Of a stretch of 64,000 bases of DNA, positions 8,630-16,945 are shown in pieces; the first letter of the stretch is position 1, and every line of letters begins with the position of its first letter. Under the pieces are notes generated by a model. That model was not told the origin of the DNA, ran no database searches, and saw only the letters and a program-made list of their open reading frames with translations. Origin of the DNA: an uncultured Flavobacteriales bacterium. Lineage in GTDB: Bacteria > Bacteroidota > Bacteroidia > Flavobacteriales > Crocinitomicaceae. Both the position numbers and the translations under genes were made by a program. The stretch lies in assembly GCA_946482515.1 (NCBI GenBank), contig CAMLRS010000001.1:310001-374000 (forward strand), read 5' to 3'.

Positions 8630-9394
8630 TCATTGTGGGATATGAAACACCAACCCGAACTTCAGATTGAAGCTATAGCCTTTGTGGATGTATTCGGCCT
8701 GTTTGTCGTAGGTGCTGGTAAGGTTCCAGAGCATGGCCGGTAATACGTAAACCGAGCCGCTTTTCCCCATACGCACCTGTACGCCGGCCGAAGCAACAAC
8801 TCCGAACACAAACGAGTTCAGCCCTTTTTCGATTTTGACATCCTGTCGATCCGTTGATTGCAGAGACGTTGTCCATTCCTGTTCCTGACGGTAGCCCATC
8901 AGCAATTGCGGCTGCACACCACCTCCGATGAAAAAACGGAGGTCTTTTCCATAGGTATAGAATACCTGCGCCGGAAGGGCAAAATACGTGTAGCGATTGG
9001 TATAGCTGAATGTACTGTCCGTATCCGGATCGTCGTATTCATAGCTTTCTCCCATGCGATCGATCGATCCGCCGACATCATACGTCCATGAATGAGCGAA
9101 ACGGTTGCGCATTCCCAGCTGGAACGACCACGCCTGGAAACCCGTTTCATCGGCACGAAGGCCAACAGGCTCGCCATATGGATCTTTATTTTCGGTCAAC
9201 GTCCGGTTGGCAAAAACCCTTCCCGCTCCGGCATAAAAACTGAACTCATCCAGACCTTCGGTCGGGACGTGGCGCATGCGCACAACAGTATCTTCTTCGA
9301 CCACTTTTTCCGGTTTCTTCGTAACGATTTGTCCGTAAGTGACTGGTAAAAAACCAAATGAGGTCAATACCAACATGCGTTTGAATAAATCCAT
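8630..9394 (-). CDS. Outer membrane beta-barrel-like protein, hypothetical
   Basis: 254 aa from the ATG at 9394, which gives an N-terminal Sec signal (MDLFKRMLVLTSFGFLPVTYGQ). An upstream in-frame ATG at 9475 would add 27 residues in front of this signal and was rejected. The mature protein alternates polar and aromatic residues (EFSFYAGAGRVF, GFQAWSFQLGMRNRF, DLRFFIGGGVQPQLLMGYRQE, GYSFNLKFGLVFHIPQ), which suggests an 8- to 10-strand barrel. The last residues form an amphipathic strand, but end in Gln rather than the usual Phe. No specific function is recognised. Divergent from the AsmA gene. Confidence 0.65.
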   Translation of the reverse strand: MDLFKRMLVLTSFGFLPVTYGQIVTKKPEKVVEEDTVVRMRHVPTEGLDEFSFYAGAGRVFANRTLTENKDPYGEPVGLRADETGFQAWSFQLGMRNRFAHSWTYDVGGSIDRMGESYEYDDPDTDSTFSYTNRYTYFALPAQVFYTYGKDLRFFIGGGVQPQLLMGYRQEQEWTTSLQSTDRQDVKIEKGLNSFVFGVVASAGVQVRMGKSGSVYVLPAMLWNLTSTYDKQAEYIHKGYSFNLKFGLVFHIPQ

Positions 9395-9427
9395 TATATT
9401 TAGCGTTTTGTAACCATTAACACGGGC

Positions 9428-9461
9428 TTTTGACCCAATTTGAACAAATTTCGTAATCTTA
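9428..9461 (+). promoter_or_regulatory. Candidate promoter of the AsmA gene
   Basis: TTTTG at 9428-9432 and TAATCTTA at 9454-9461 (near-match to TAnnTTTG) are 21 nt apart, 14 nt before the ATG at 9476. It overlaps an in-frame TTG at 9440, which argues against that codon as the start. Confidence 0.4.
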
Positions 9462-9475
9462 AACAAGACCCCCAT

Positions 9476-12352
9476 ATGGCTAAGAAGGAAAAAACACCCA
9501 AAAAGAAGAAAAGTTGGTTCCGTCGCATTCTGAAATGGACCGGAATTACCTTATTGCTTTTACTCCTTATTGTGATCCTCATCCCTGTTTTCTTTAAAGA
9601 CGAACTCAAGCAAATGGTGCTGAGCGAAGTTAATAAAACCCTGAAAGCAGACGTGAAAATCGGTGATTTTGACCTGACTTTCCTGAGTACCTTCCCGAAC
9701 CTGAGCATTCAGCTTAACAATGTAACGGTTACAGGTCGAACGGAATTCAAGGGCGTACAGTTGGCGAACATTAAGAATATCGAAGCCAGTGTAGGTCTTT
9801 GGGATGTGATCGGCGGCGACCAGATTGAGATCGACGAAGTACACATCAGCGACGCGAAATTCGACGTGCGCGTGGATCCGGAAGGAAAAGCCAACTACGA
9901 TATCGTGATCCCAACCGAAGAGTTGCCTGAAGAAGATCAGGAGCCAAGCGCATTCAAGCTGTCTTTGAAGGAATATTCCCTGAAAAACATCCAGCTGGTT
10001 TACGATGACCAGGCGGGTGATATGTATGCCAATATCAAAAACCTGAATCATACCGGCTCGGGTGATCTGACAGCCGAAGTGCTCGATTTCGCTACGGAGA
10101 CGAGTATGGACGAGCTGACCTTCGAAATGGAAGGCCTGAGCTACCTGTCGAAAGTGAAAACGGCTGCCGATGCGACCATCCTGATGGAATTCACCGACAA
10201 CAGCTCGAAATTCACGCTGAAAGAGAACAAATTCGACCTGAACAACTTCTCCTTCGCCCTCGACGGTTTCTATGAAATGCTGAAAGACCACGACAATATG
10301 GACCTGAAGCTGGCGACGAAAGAAGTGGAGTTCAAAGACCTCCTGTCGCTCGTGCCATCGTTCTATCAATCCGGCTATGAAGGCATGGTGGCCAAGGCGA
10401 AAGTCAAGCTGGGCGGACAGGTGAAAGGCCGCATGGACGATAAAAACATGCCGGGCTGGGATTTCGGTCTCGACGTGAAAAACGCAACGATCAAGTACCC
10501 GGATCTGCCGGGCAAGATCAGCAACATTACGGTGAAAGCCGGATCGAAATTCGCCGGTGGTGAAAACCTCGACCTGATGACCCTCGATGTGGACAAGCTC
10601 CATGCTGATTTCGTAGGAAACGTGATCGACGCCAACCTGAAAATGCGCAACCCGATGACCGATCCTCTGCTCGATTCCAAGCTGATGGCAAAAATCAACC
10701 TGGCAACACTCGGACAGGTAATGCCGCTCGCAAAAGGCGAATCGTACAGCGGGAAGCTGAACGCCGATGTCATGGTAAACGGCCGCATGAGTGCACTCGA
10801 GCGCGAAGATTACGAAGCATTCAAAGCATTGGGCGTGCTCGAGCTCACCGACATGCTCTACAAATCAGCCGATTTCACAGATCCGGTGAACGTTTCCAAA
10901 ATGGTCTTCCGTTTCAGTCCGCAAAACCTGGCGCTCGAACAGCTCGACGCCAAAATGGGCCGCAGCGATTTCGCGCTCAACGGGAAAATCGACAACTACA
11001 TGGGCTATGTCTTCCGTGACGAGCTGCTGAAAGGTGATTTCAACTTCAACAGTAACAACCTCGACATCGACCAACTGATGGGCGTTGGCGGAACTTCCGC
11101 TGCTCCGGCGGCTCAACCAGCTGCTGAGGCACCTGCTGCCGATCCGAACGCAGAGCCTATCCTGATCCCGGAGAACGTGGATTTCAACCTCAACACAGCT
11201 ATCGGGAAGATCCATTACAACAACATCGACATCACACAGGTGAAAGGCAATGTGAACATGAAGGAAGAAGTGGCTTCGCTCAACAACATGACCATGAATA
11301 CCATGGGTGGAAGCGTTGGCTTGCGCGGCAGCTACAACACGAAAGACCACAACAAGCCGGCCATCGATTTCGGTTATAACCTGAAAGACCTCGACATCCA
11401 GCCGCTGGCGAAGAACTTCATCACGATTGGCAAACTGGCACCGGTGGCGAAATACGCTCAAGGAAAAATCAGCTCCAATTTCACCATGAAATCATCGCTG
11501 ACCAAGAGCCTCGAGCCGATCTATTCGTCCCTCACGGGCGGTGGCGACCTGTTTACCAATATGGTAACCATTTCAGGATTCGAACCGCTGAAGAAACTGG
11601 CAGATGAGATCAAGATCCCGAAAATCGCCGATCAGACGCTGAAAGACGTCAAGGCCAAATTTGCCTTCGCCGATGGAAAAATAAGTGTGAAGCCGTTCAA
11701 CATCAAGATGCAGGGCATCAATACGCAGATCGAAGGAACGACTTCGTTCGAGCAGGACATCGACTACAAAATGACGATGAACATTCCGAAGGAAATGATT
11801 CCGGCCAGCATGATGAAGCTCGCTGAGCAAAGCCTGTCGAAAGTCAACGGCGTAGTACCAAGCCTGAACGTGGCGAAAATCCCGGATGTGATCCCGGTAA
11901 AAGCCCTCGTTGGCGGAACGGTGATGAAACCGAAAATCACAACGGACTTCAAGGATGCGATCCTGAAAGCTACAGGAAATGTTGTTGCGAACGTGAAGGA
12001 AGCGGTGAAAGACACGGTAAAAGCGATCGTGAACGACAAGATCAATGAAGTGAAAGAAGATCTGAACGCGAAGAAAGAGCAAATCCTGGCAGAAGCACAG
12101 AAACGTGCCGATAAGGCCAAGGCTGAAGCGAAAAAGCTCGCCGATCAGACCCGCGCCGAAGCCGATAAGCAAGCACAGCAACTCATGACTGAGGCAGGCA
12201 GCAATCCTCTGAAGAAAAAAGCAGCCGAAAAAGCCGGCGACAAGCTGAAGAAGGAGGCTGAAGAAAAAGCACAGAAAATTGAAGCGGAAGGCGCCAAGAA
12301 AGCCGATGCCATTATGGCTGAAGCCCGTGAAAAGGCGGACAAGGTGAAATAG
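9476..12352 (+). CDS. AsmA-like giant membrane-anchored protein with C-terminal coiled coil
   Basis: 958 aa. A basic N-terminus (KKEKTPKKKKSWFRR) precedes one TM helix (about 22-43), then the AsmA signature VNKTLKADVKIGDFDLTFLSTFPNLSIQLNNVTVTG. Repetitive beta-strand sequence continues to about residue 835, and a C-terminal AsmA block (GGGDLFTNMVTISGFEPLKKLADEI) lies near 690. AsmA/TamB-type proteins are thought to bridge inner and outer membranes and carry phospholipids. The last 110 residues are a highly charged Ala/Lys/Glu-rich coiled coil (KRADKAKAEAKKLADQ and similar), unusual for the family. ATG overlaps the palindrome CATATG; the in-frame TTG at 9440 is not preferred. Ends at a strong terminator, so monocistronic. 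Confidence 0.85.
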   Translation: MAKKEKTPKKKKSWFRRILKWTGITLLLLLLIVILIPVFFKDELKQMVLSEVNKTLKADVKIGDFDLTFLSTFPNLSIQLNNVTVTGRTEFKGVQLANIKNIEASVGLWDVIGGDQIEIDEVHISDAKFDVRVDPEGKANYDIVIPTEELPEEDQEPSAFKLSLKEYSLKNIQLVYDDQAGDMYANIKNLNHTGSGDLTAEVLDFATETSMDELTFEMEGLSYLSKVKTAADATILMEFTDNSSKFTLKENKFDLNNFSFALDGFYEMLKDHDNMDLKLATKEVEFKDLLSLVPSFYQSGYEGMVAKAKVKLGGQVKGRMDDKNMPGWDFGLDVKNATIKYPDLPGKISNITVKAGSKFAGGENLDLMTLDVDKLHADFVGNVIDANLKMRNPMTDPLLDSKLMAKINLATLGQVMPLAKGESYSGKLNADVMVNGRMSALEREDYEAFKALGVLELTDMLYKSADFTDPVNVSKMVFRFSPQNLALEQLDAKMGRSDFALNGKIDNYMGYVFRDELLKGDFNFNSNNLDIDQLMGVGGTSAAPAAQPAAEAPAADPNAEPILIPENVDFNLNTAIGKIHYNNIDITQVKGNVNMKEEVASLNNMTMNTMGGSVGLRGSYNTKDHNKPAIDFGYNLKDLDIQPLAKNFITIGKLAPVAKYAQGKISSNFTMKSSLTKSLEPIYSSLTGGGDLFTNMVTISGFEPLKKLADEIKIPKIADQTLKDVKAKFAFADGKISVKPFNIKMQGINTQIEGTTSFEQDIDYKMTMNIPKEMIPASMMKLAEQSLSKVNGVVPSLNVAKIPDVIPVKALVGGTVMKPKITTDFKDAILKATGNVVANVKEAVKDTVKAIVNDKINEVKEDLNAKKEQILAEAQKRADKAKAEAKKLADQTRAEADKQAQQLMTEAGSNPLKKKAAEKAGDKLKKEAEEKAQKIEAEGAKKADAIMAEAREKADKVK

Positions 12353-12375
12353 CCGCTTTACAGATAATTACGAAA

Positions 12376-12407
12376 GGCATCCACAGTCGTGGGTGCCTTT
12401 TTCTTTT
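12376..12407 (+). terminator. Rho-independent terminator after the AsmA gene
   Basis: GGCATCCAC (12376-12384) pairs with GTGGGTGCC with one G-T wobble and a 4-nt loop, followed by TTTTTCTTTT. Confidence 0.85.
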
Positions 12408-12465
12408 CCCGCGAATGAGTTTATGCTTTTGCGTGTATAATGCTTGAAGCGCATGCTTATAGGAA

Positions 12466-12497
12466 AGCTTTGCGCCCTCTGCGTCTTTGCGGTAAAA
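12466..12497. repeat. Dispersed word GCGCCCTCTGCGTCTTTGCG
   Basis: A 'CTCTGCGTCTTTGCGGTAAA'-type sequence. I recall such words as frequent in intergenic DNA of Bacteroidota; only this copy is seen here. It lies at the 3' end of the VOC gene (minus strand). Confidence 0.35.
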
Positions 12498-12499
12498 AC

Positions 12500-12856
12500 T
12501 TAAGGCAGCTTGAAATAGGGATTGTAAATCAGTCCGATCACATTGCCCCACGGGTCGCGAACGGAAGCTACCATGATCTCGCCGCCTACATTATGTGGCT
12601 CCTCATGTTTCGTGGCACCCAATTCCAGGCAACGGGCATATTCGGAAGTAATGTCTTCCACACCCCAATAGGTCATCACGTTATCACCTACCGCTTCGGG
12701 AGCATCCGGCTGAAGTCCCAGCTCGTAGCCGCCGACTTCGAAGCCCACGTAAAACGGTTCGTTGAAATACGGTTCCACACGAAAAACCTTCGTGTACCAG
12801 GCTGTTGCTTCTGGCAGATCGCCTACTTTGTAAATGGTTGTGCGCAGTCCGAGCAT
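12500..12856 (-). CDS. VOC (glyoxalase/bleomycin-resistance fold) family protein
   Basis: 118 aa, the length of a single two-module VOC protein. The start MLGLRTTIYKVGDLPEATAWYTKVF is typical (beta strand, then the helix holding AxxWYxxVF). The C-terminal end holds GGEIMVASVRDPWGNVIGLIYNP, the DPxGN turn common to the family. Candidate metal ligands are Glu47 region (YELGLQPD) and the strand before DPWGN, but the substrate cannot be inferred. It follows the ChaN-like gene by 42 nt on the same strand and may be cotranscribed. Confidence 0.85.
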   Translation of the reverse strand: MLGLRTTIYKVGDLPEATAWYTKVFRVEPYFNEPFYVGFEVGGYELGLQPDAPEAVGDNVMTYWGVEDITSEYARCLELGATKHEEPHNVGGEIMVASVRDPWGNVIGLIYNPYFKLP

Positions 12857-12898
12857 GGGAAATGATTTGATCCCTGCAAGATAGCCAATTTTGATTTC

Positions 12899-13795
12899 TT
12901 ACATCGTGCGGGTCATACCTTCCGGAACGACCAGGATGAAATCGGCTTTGTCTTTGTAATCGGCTTCCAGCTTTTTCAGATCTGCCTGCGTTACGGTCGA
13001 AATAGTCACGATTTTCAGGTCCGGTTTTGCTTTCAGCAGGTACCACACAATGCTTTGGTGAAAGTCGCTGTGGTAAGATCCGTTGAAATGGAGAAAGTGT
13101 CGCGATTGCACTTTTTCGGTTGTTTTGAATTCGCTTGGTGAGCGTAGCATGACTTTCAGAATGGATTCGGCCATTGTAGCATCTTTGATCGCCTGCGCAT
13201 AGGCAAAATCGAGCCCGTTGGCGTGCATTTCCATGCCCATCCGGATCAGCTCGCGGTATTGCGAAAGCGTCGTGTCCATAGGAAATGGCAGCGAAACCAT
13301 CAGCTGCTTTTCGTTTGCGGGCAACGTATCGAGCGCAGCCAGTCCTTTTTTGAAAACCATCGACGCATAGCGACGCGGGATATTGGTAGCAATAAACGGT
13401 ACGCCATGTTCCTTGGCGAAATTGACAACCGGCAGGTAATCTGTTTCGAAATTGCTCCACAGCTTGTTAGAGTCGCGGAAATTTTCCCAGCTTATGCTTC
13501 CGGATAAATAAGCATCCAATGGAGCCTGCTGATGGCGCTCCATCATTTCGGCGCCGAGTACCAGGTTGGAATCGTTGGCATACATGCGCTGCGTCAGCAA
13601 GAGCTGGAACCAGTGTGCGATCGGATCGTCGTGCAATTCGCCGAACAAAACGACATCTGCACCTTCGGTGGCTTTGACCAGCTTTTCGAAAGAGGTTTTC
13701 TTCCCTTTGGCATTGAACCAGGCAAAAGCAGCAGGATCCTGTGCAACAGCGATTCCGGAAAGCAGCAGGGAAAGCAACAGCAAGCGAATGTTCAT
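12899..13795 (-). CDS. ChaN-like (DUF399 / Haem_bd_uptake) secreted protein
   Basis: 298 aa from the ATG at 13795, which places a Sec signal (MNIRLLLLSLLLSGIAVAQ) at the very N-terminus; the ATG 36 nt upstream was rejected. Family blocks: VVLFGELHDDPIAHWFQLLLT near residue 50, LGAEMMERHQQAPLDAYL, FIATNIPRRYASMVFKKGL, and a late HFLHFNGSYHSDFHQSIVWYL with conserved His. The family is named for Campylobacter ChaN, a heme-binding lipoprotein, but here there is no lipobox Cys, so the protein is probably free in the periplasm. Function as heme binder or hydrolase is not settled. First gene of a likely pair with the VOC protein. Confidence 0.8.
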   Translation of the reverse strand: MNIRLLLLSLLLSGIAVAQDPAAFAWFNAKGKKTSFEKLVKATEGADVVLFGELHDDPIAHWFQLLLTQRMYANDSNLVLGAEMMERHQQAPLDAYLSGSISWENFRDSNKLWSNFETDYLPVVNFAKEHGVPFIATNIPRRYASMVFKKGLAALDTLPANEKQLMVSLPFPMDTTLSQYRELIRMGMEMHANGLDFAYAQAIKDATMAESILKVMLRSPSEFKTTEKVQSRHFLHFNGSYHSDFHQSIVWYLLKAKPDLKIVTISTVTQADLKKLEADYKDKADFILVVPEGMTRTM

Positions 13796-13944
13796 AATCC
13801 TTGGTTTGCTGGCGAAGATACGACAAAGCACCTGTTCCGCTCCTCACCTGAACAGGGCATTTTGCTGACTTTACCCTTTGGAGAGCCTGTCCTGATTGAT
13901 GACGGTAGGGATCAAGGGGAAGGATGATTTCAAAGGCGGAAATG

Positions 13945-13977
13945 TTGACTATAAATCCATGCCGTTGCGTATTTTTG
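13945..13977 (+). promoter_or_regulatory. Promoter of the LTA-synthase-like gene
   Basis: TTG at 13945-13947 and a perfect TATTTTTG (13970-13977) are 22 nt apart. Only 4 nt separate the box from the ATG at 13982, so the mRNA should be leaderless. Confidence 0.65.
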
Positions 13978-13981
13978 TATC

Positions 13982-15886
13982 ATGTTCCAAAAATGGCGCT
14001 CTTATTTCCCCGCTTACATCCAGGCCCTATTCCTGCGCTTACTGCTGGTCATCGTTGTGTTGATGATCACGCGGATCATTTTTTACGCCAATAACAGCGG
14101 AGCATTTACCAACCTTGGCTTCAGCGACTGGCTGGCGGGCATGTGGTTCGATATGATCACGATTGCGCTGCTTTTCCTGCCGTTCATTATTCTATCGCTG
14201 TTGCCCGTTCCGATCCGGCACTACAAGATTTACCGCATTCTTCAAAAGCTGACCTTTCACATTCCTTTCCTGACGATCATTGCGCTGAACCTGATGGATA
14301 CGGAATACTTCAATTTTACCCAGAAGCGTTCCACCGCCGACCTGTTTGCGATCGTTTCCGCGGGAAATGACGTGAACCAGCTGCTCCTGACCTTCATCAA
14401 GGATTTCTGGCTGCTGATCGTTTGCTTCATTGTCCTGTTCATCCTGTCCGAATGGGCCTACCGGAAAGTCAGCCCGGAAAAGCTCGAAAAACAGGCCCGT
14501 CCGCATACCTGGAAAAAGGAGCTGGTGTTTTTCCTCGTGCTGATTCCGCTCACGATCTTTATCGGACGGGGCGGCATTACGCTGAAGCCGGTCAATATCA
14601 TTGATGCCACGCTCTATACCGAGCCGCAGAACACCGCGCTGGTACTCAATTCGGCGTTTACCATCCTGAAATCCTACGGAAAAGATGACCTGACAGAGAA
14701 AAAATACTTCTCCGAAAAGAAGGAAGAGCGGCTTTTCGACCCGGTTCACGTGACGCGGCCGCAGAACATCCTGCCCGACAAAACCAACGTAATGGTGATC
14801 ATGCTCGAAAGTTTCGGAAACGAATGGGTGGGCGCTTTCAACGACACCACGAGCTACACGCCATTCCTCGATTCCCTGATCGCCGAATCGTGGACTTTTG
14901 AGTACGGCTTTTCCAACGGAAAGAAATCCATTGAAGCCGTTCCTTCGATCGTAGCTTCCATGCCATCGCTGATGGACAACCCGTATATCTCTTCGGGCTA
15001 TTGCAACAACTTTTTGCGTACACTGCCGGGCATTCTGAAAGAAAACGGCTATTCGACGGCGTTCTATCACGGTGCCACGAACGGTTCCATGCGTTTCAAC
15101 AGCTTCGCGAAGCAAGCCGGTTTCGATCATTATTTCGGTCGCCGGGAATACAATAACGAAGACCACTCGGATGTCACCTGGGGAATTCTCGATGAATACT
15201 TCAATCCCTGGACGGCCCGCCAGCTTACCAAGCTGAAAGCACCGTTTTTCGCCACGCTGTTTACGCTTTCCTCGCATCACCCCTATTTTGTTCCGAAGAA
15301 GTGGCACGGCAAGCTCAAAAAAGGCAAATACCCGATCGCACAATCGATTCATTACGGCGATGTGAGCCTGAAGCTGTTCTTCGAACAGGCGAAAAAAGAA
15401 CCGTGGTACAACAACACGCTGTTTGTGATCGTGGCCGACCATACGCCTTCGACTTACAGCAGCTTTTACAACCAGCGTACGCAGATGTACCGCATTCCTA
15501 TCCTGTTCTACCATCCGCAGAAAGGCAAGCTGCCACAGAAACGGGAACAGGCGATCTTCCAGCAGATCGACATCATGCCAACGGTGCTCGACCTGGTGAA
15601 CATCCAGACACGCTATTACAGCATCGGGCAATCGTTCTTTGCCCCGGAGAAACGCGAGGCCATCACCTACCTGGAAGGCACGTACTATTATTTCCGCGAT
15701 GGGAAAATGCTCGTTTTTTCAAACGACGAAACCCGTGGCCTGTACGATTTTACGCGTAAAACCTACGGCGCGAAGAACCTGCTTTCGAGCAAAAGCGCTC
15801 AGGCGAAGCAAATGGAGCAGCGACTGAAGGCGATCATCCAGTGTTACAACCGCGATCTCATCCGCAACCAGACCAAGGCGAAATGA
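13982..15886 (+). CDS. LTA synthase family sulfatase (phosphoglycerol transferase-like)
   Basis: 634 aa. Five TM helices fill the first 200 residues or so, followed by an extracytoplasmic alkaline-phosphatase-fold domain. Visible active-site blocks are VMVIMLESFGNEWVGAF (metal-binding Glu), SNGKKSIEAVPSIVASMPS with Ser in the nucleophile position (Thr in LtaS), TLSSHHPYFVP, and VIVADHTP (metal-binding Asp-His). Such enzymes move phosphoglycerol or phosphoethanolamine head groups from phospholipids to a glycan, lipid or protein; the acceptor is unknown here since a Gram-negative cell has no lipoteichoic acid. The next gene, a lipid kinase, overlaps by 4 nt (ATGA). A kinase that recycles diacylglycerol left by such a transferase would make sense. 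Confidence 0.88.
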   Translation: MFQKWRSYFPAYIQALFLRLLLVIVVLMITRIIFYANNSGAFTNLGFSDWLAGMWFDMITIALLFLPFIILSLLPVPIRHYKIYRILQKLTFHIPFLTIIALNLMDTEYFNFTQKRSTADLFAIVSAGNDVNQLLLTFIKDFWLLIVCFIVLFILSEWAYRKVSPEKLEKQARPHTWKKELVFFLVLIPLTIFIGRGGITLKPVNIIDATLYTEPQNTALVLNSAFTILKSYGKDDLTEKKYFSEKKEERLFDPVHVTRPQNILPDKTNVMVIMLESFGNEWVGAFNDTTSYTPFLDSLIAESWTFEYGFSNGKKSIEAVPSIVASMPSLMDNPYISSGYCNNFLRTLPGILKENGYSTAFYHGATNGSMRFNSFAKQAGFDHYFGRREYNNEDHSDVTWGILDEYFNPWTARQLTKLKAPFFATLFTLSSHHPYFVPKKWHGKLKKGKYPIAQSIHYGDVSLKLFFEQAKKEPWYNNTLFVIVADHTPSTYSSFYNQRTQMYRIPILFYHPQKGKLPQKREQAIFQQIDIMPTVLDLVNIQTRYYSIGQSFFAPEKREAITYLEGTYYYFRDGKMLVFSNDETRGLYDFTRKTYGAKNLLSSKSAQAKQMEQRLKAIIQCYNRDLIRNQTKAK

Positions 15887-16785
15887 AGAAGAAGATCCGG
15901 TTTATCATCAATCCGATTTCCGGTGGAACGAAAAAAGCCAAAGTTCCCCAGATGATCGAGGAGCACCTGGATCATTCGCTCTTTGAATACGACATCGCCA
16001 TTACGCAATACAAGAAACACGCAAAATCTATCGCCGAAGAATCGGCCCGTGAGGGTATCGATATCGTTTGTGCAGTGGGCGGCGACGGCTCCGTTCACGA
16101 AGTGGGAACAGCGCTCGTGGGCACCAAATGTCATTTGGCGATCATTCCGACCGGTTCCGGAAACGGATTGGCGCGACACCTGAAAATTCCGCTCAAAACA
16201 CCGGATGCGATCCGCAACATCAATGCCCTGAACAGCATCCTGATGGACACCGGCCTGGCCAACGATAAGCCTTTCCTGGGTGTAGGCGGATTCGGTTTTG
16301 ATGCTTTCATCGCCAAGCGCTTCGATGAATACCACATCCGCGGGTTCTGGGGCTATGCGCAGCTCGTGTACGAAGAATACTTCTCTTACAATCCGCCGAA
16401 AATGAAGATCGAGCTGGAAAATGAGACCATTCGCGGCCATTACCTCCTCTGCTCCATCGCCAATTCTTCCGAGTTCGGAAACGGCTTCTGCATTTCACCC
16501 AAATCCAACGTCCTCGACGGACAACTGGAATTCGTGCTGCTGTCAAAATTCGCCTTCTGGAAAACGCTCGGCATCCTGATGCGCTTCTTCCTCAAAAAGG
16601 TCGAAGGCTCGAAACACATCCGCATCGTTTCCTTCAAAAAAGCCCGCATTACACTGGAAACACCTCTGGCCCACTACGACGGCGAACCGGTGGATGTCCG
16701 CAAGGAAATCAACATCGAGATTATCCCGAGGAGTTTGCATGTGTTGTGTGGAAGCGATTATCTTTCGATACAAAACCAAGGGTAA
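15883..16785 (+). CDS. Diacylglycerol/lipid kinase family protein (YegS/DgkB-like)
   Basis: 300 aa. The DAGK catalytic domain shows IINPISGGTKKA near the start, CAVGGDGSVHEVGTAL (the GGDG ATP-binding motif), and AIIPTGSGNGLARHLKIP. The C-terminal part (NVLDGQLEFVLL, HYDGEPVDVRKEINIEIIP) matches the family beta-domain. It phosphorylates a lipid alcohol such as diacylglycerol at the inner membrane face. The ATG at 15883 overlaps the stop of the LTA-synthase-like gene (ATGA), which implies coupled translation; an earlier in-frame start at 15841 lies inside that gene and is not needed. The pairing suggests recycling of diacylglycerol to phosphatidate. Confidence 0.9.
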   Translation: MKKKIRFIINPISGGTKKAKVPQMIEEHLDHSLFEYDIAITQYKKHAKSIAEESAREGIDIVCAVGGDGSVHEVGTALVGTKCHLAIIPTGSGNGLARHLKIPLKTPDAIRNINALNSILMDTGLANDKPFLGVGGFGFDAFIAKRFDEYHIRGFWGYAQLVYEEYFSYNPPKMKIELENETIRGHYLLCSIANSSEFGNGFCISPKSNVLDGQLEFVLLSKFAFWKTLGILMRFFLKKVEGSKHIRIVSFKKARITLETPLAHYDGEPVDVRKEINIEIIPRSLHVLCGSDYLSIQNQG

Positions 16786-16789
16786 CCAC

Positions 16790-16860
16790 CCCCTTTTATT
16801 CCCCCTCAAGGGAGGAAGCTGAACCATTTCCCCCTTTGGAGGGGGACCAAGGGGGAGGAT
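16790..16860. repeat. Palindromic intergenic repeat, CCCCCTTTGGAGGGGG type
   Basis: It contains CCCCCTCAAGGGAGGAAGCT (16801-16820), then a perfect palindrome CCCCCTTTGGAGGGGG-like arm pair at about 16830-16846, then ACCAAGGGGGAGGA. Copies of the same words occur at 47675, 59088 and 60905. It sits after the lipid kinase stop and may fold into a strong hairpin, but it has no T tail on the plus strand. Confidence 0.75.
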
Positions 16861-16933
16861 TAACGAAGATGTAATTAACACCCTCCCGCGCATATCTTTT
16901 CCAACCACTCCTGTAACCGGCAGCGCTTTCCCG

Positions 16934-16941
16934 TATTTTTG
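16934..16941 (+). promoter_or_regulatory. -7 box of the ftsB-like gene (TATTTTTG)
   Basis: A perfect TAnnTTTG match 4 nt before the ATG at 16946; a leaderless mRNA is predicted. No exact -33 TTG is seen. Confidence 0.5.
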
Positions 16942-16945
16942 GATT

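Noticed and set aside
9440..9475. TTG start of the AsmA-like gene
   Set aside because: It lies within the candidate promoter, and an ATG follows at 9476.
14192..15631. 479-codon open frame opposite the LTA-synthase-like gene
   Set aside because: It is antisense to a well-supported gene, has a Phe/Arg/His-rich shadow composition and no domain. The same applies to long antisense frames at 9560-10603, 24484-25509 and 47858-49120.
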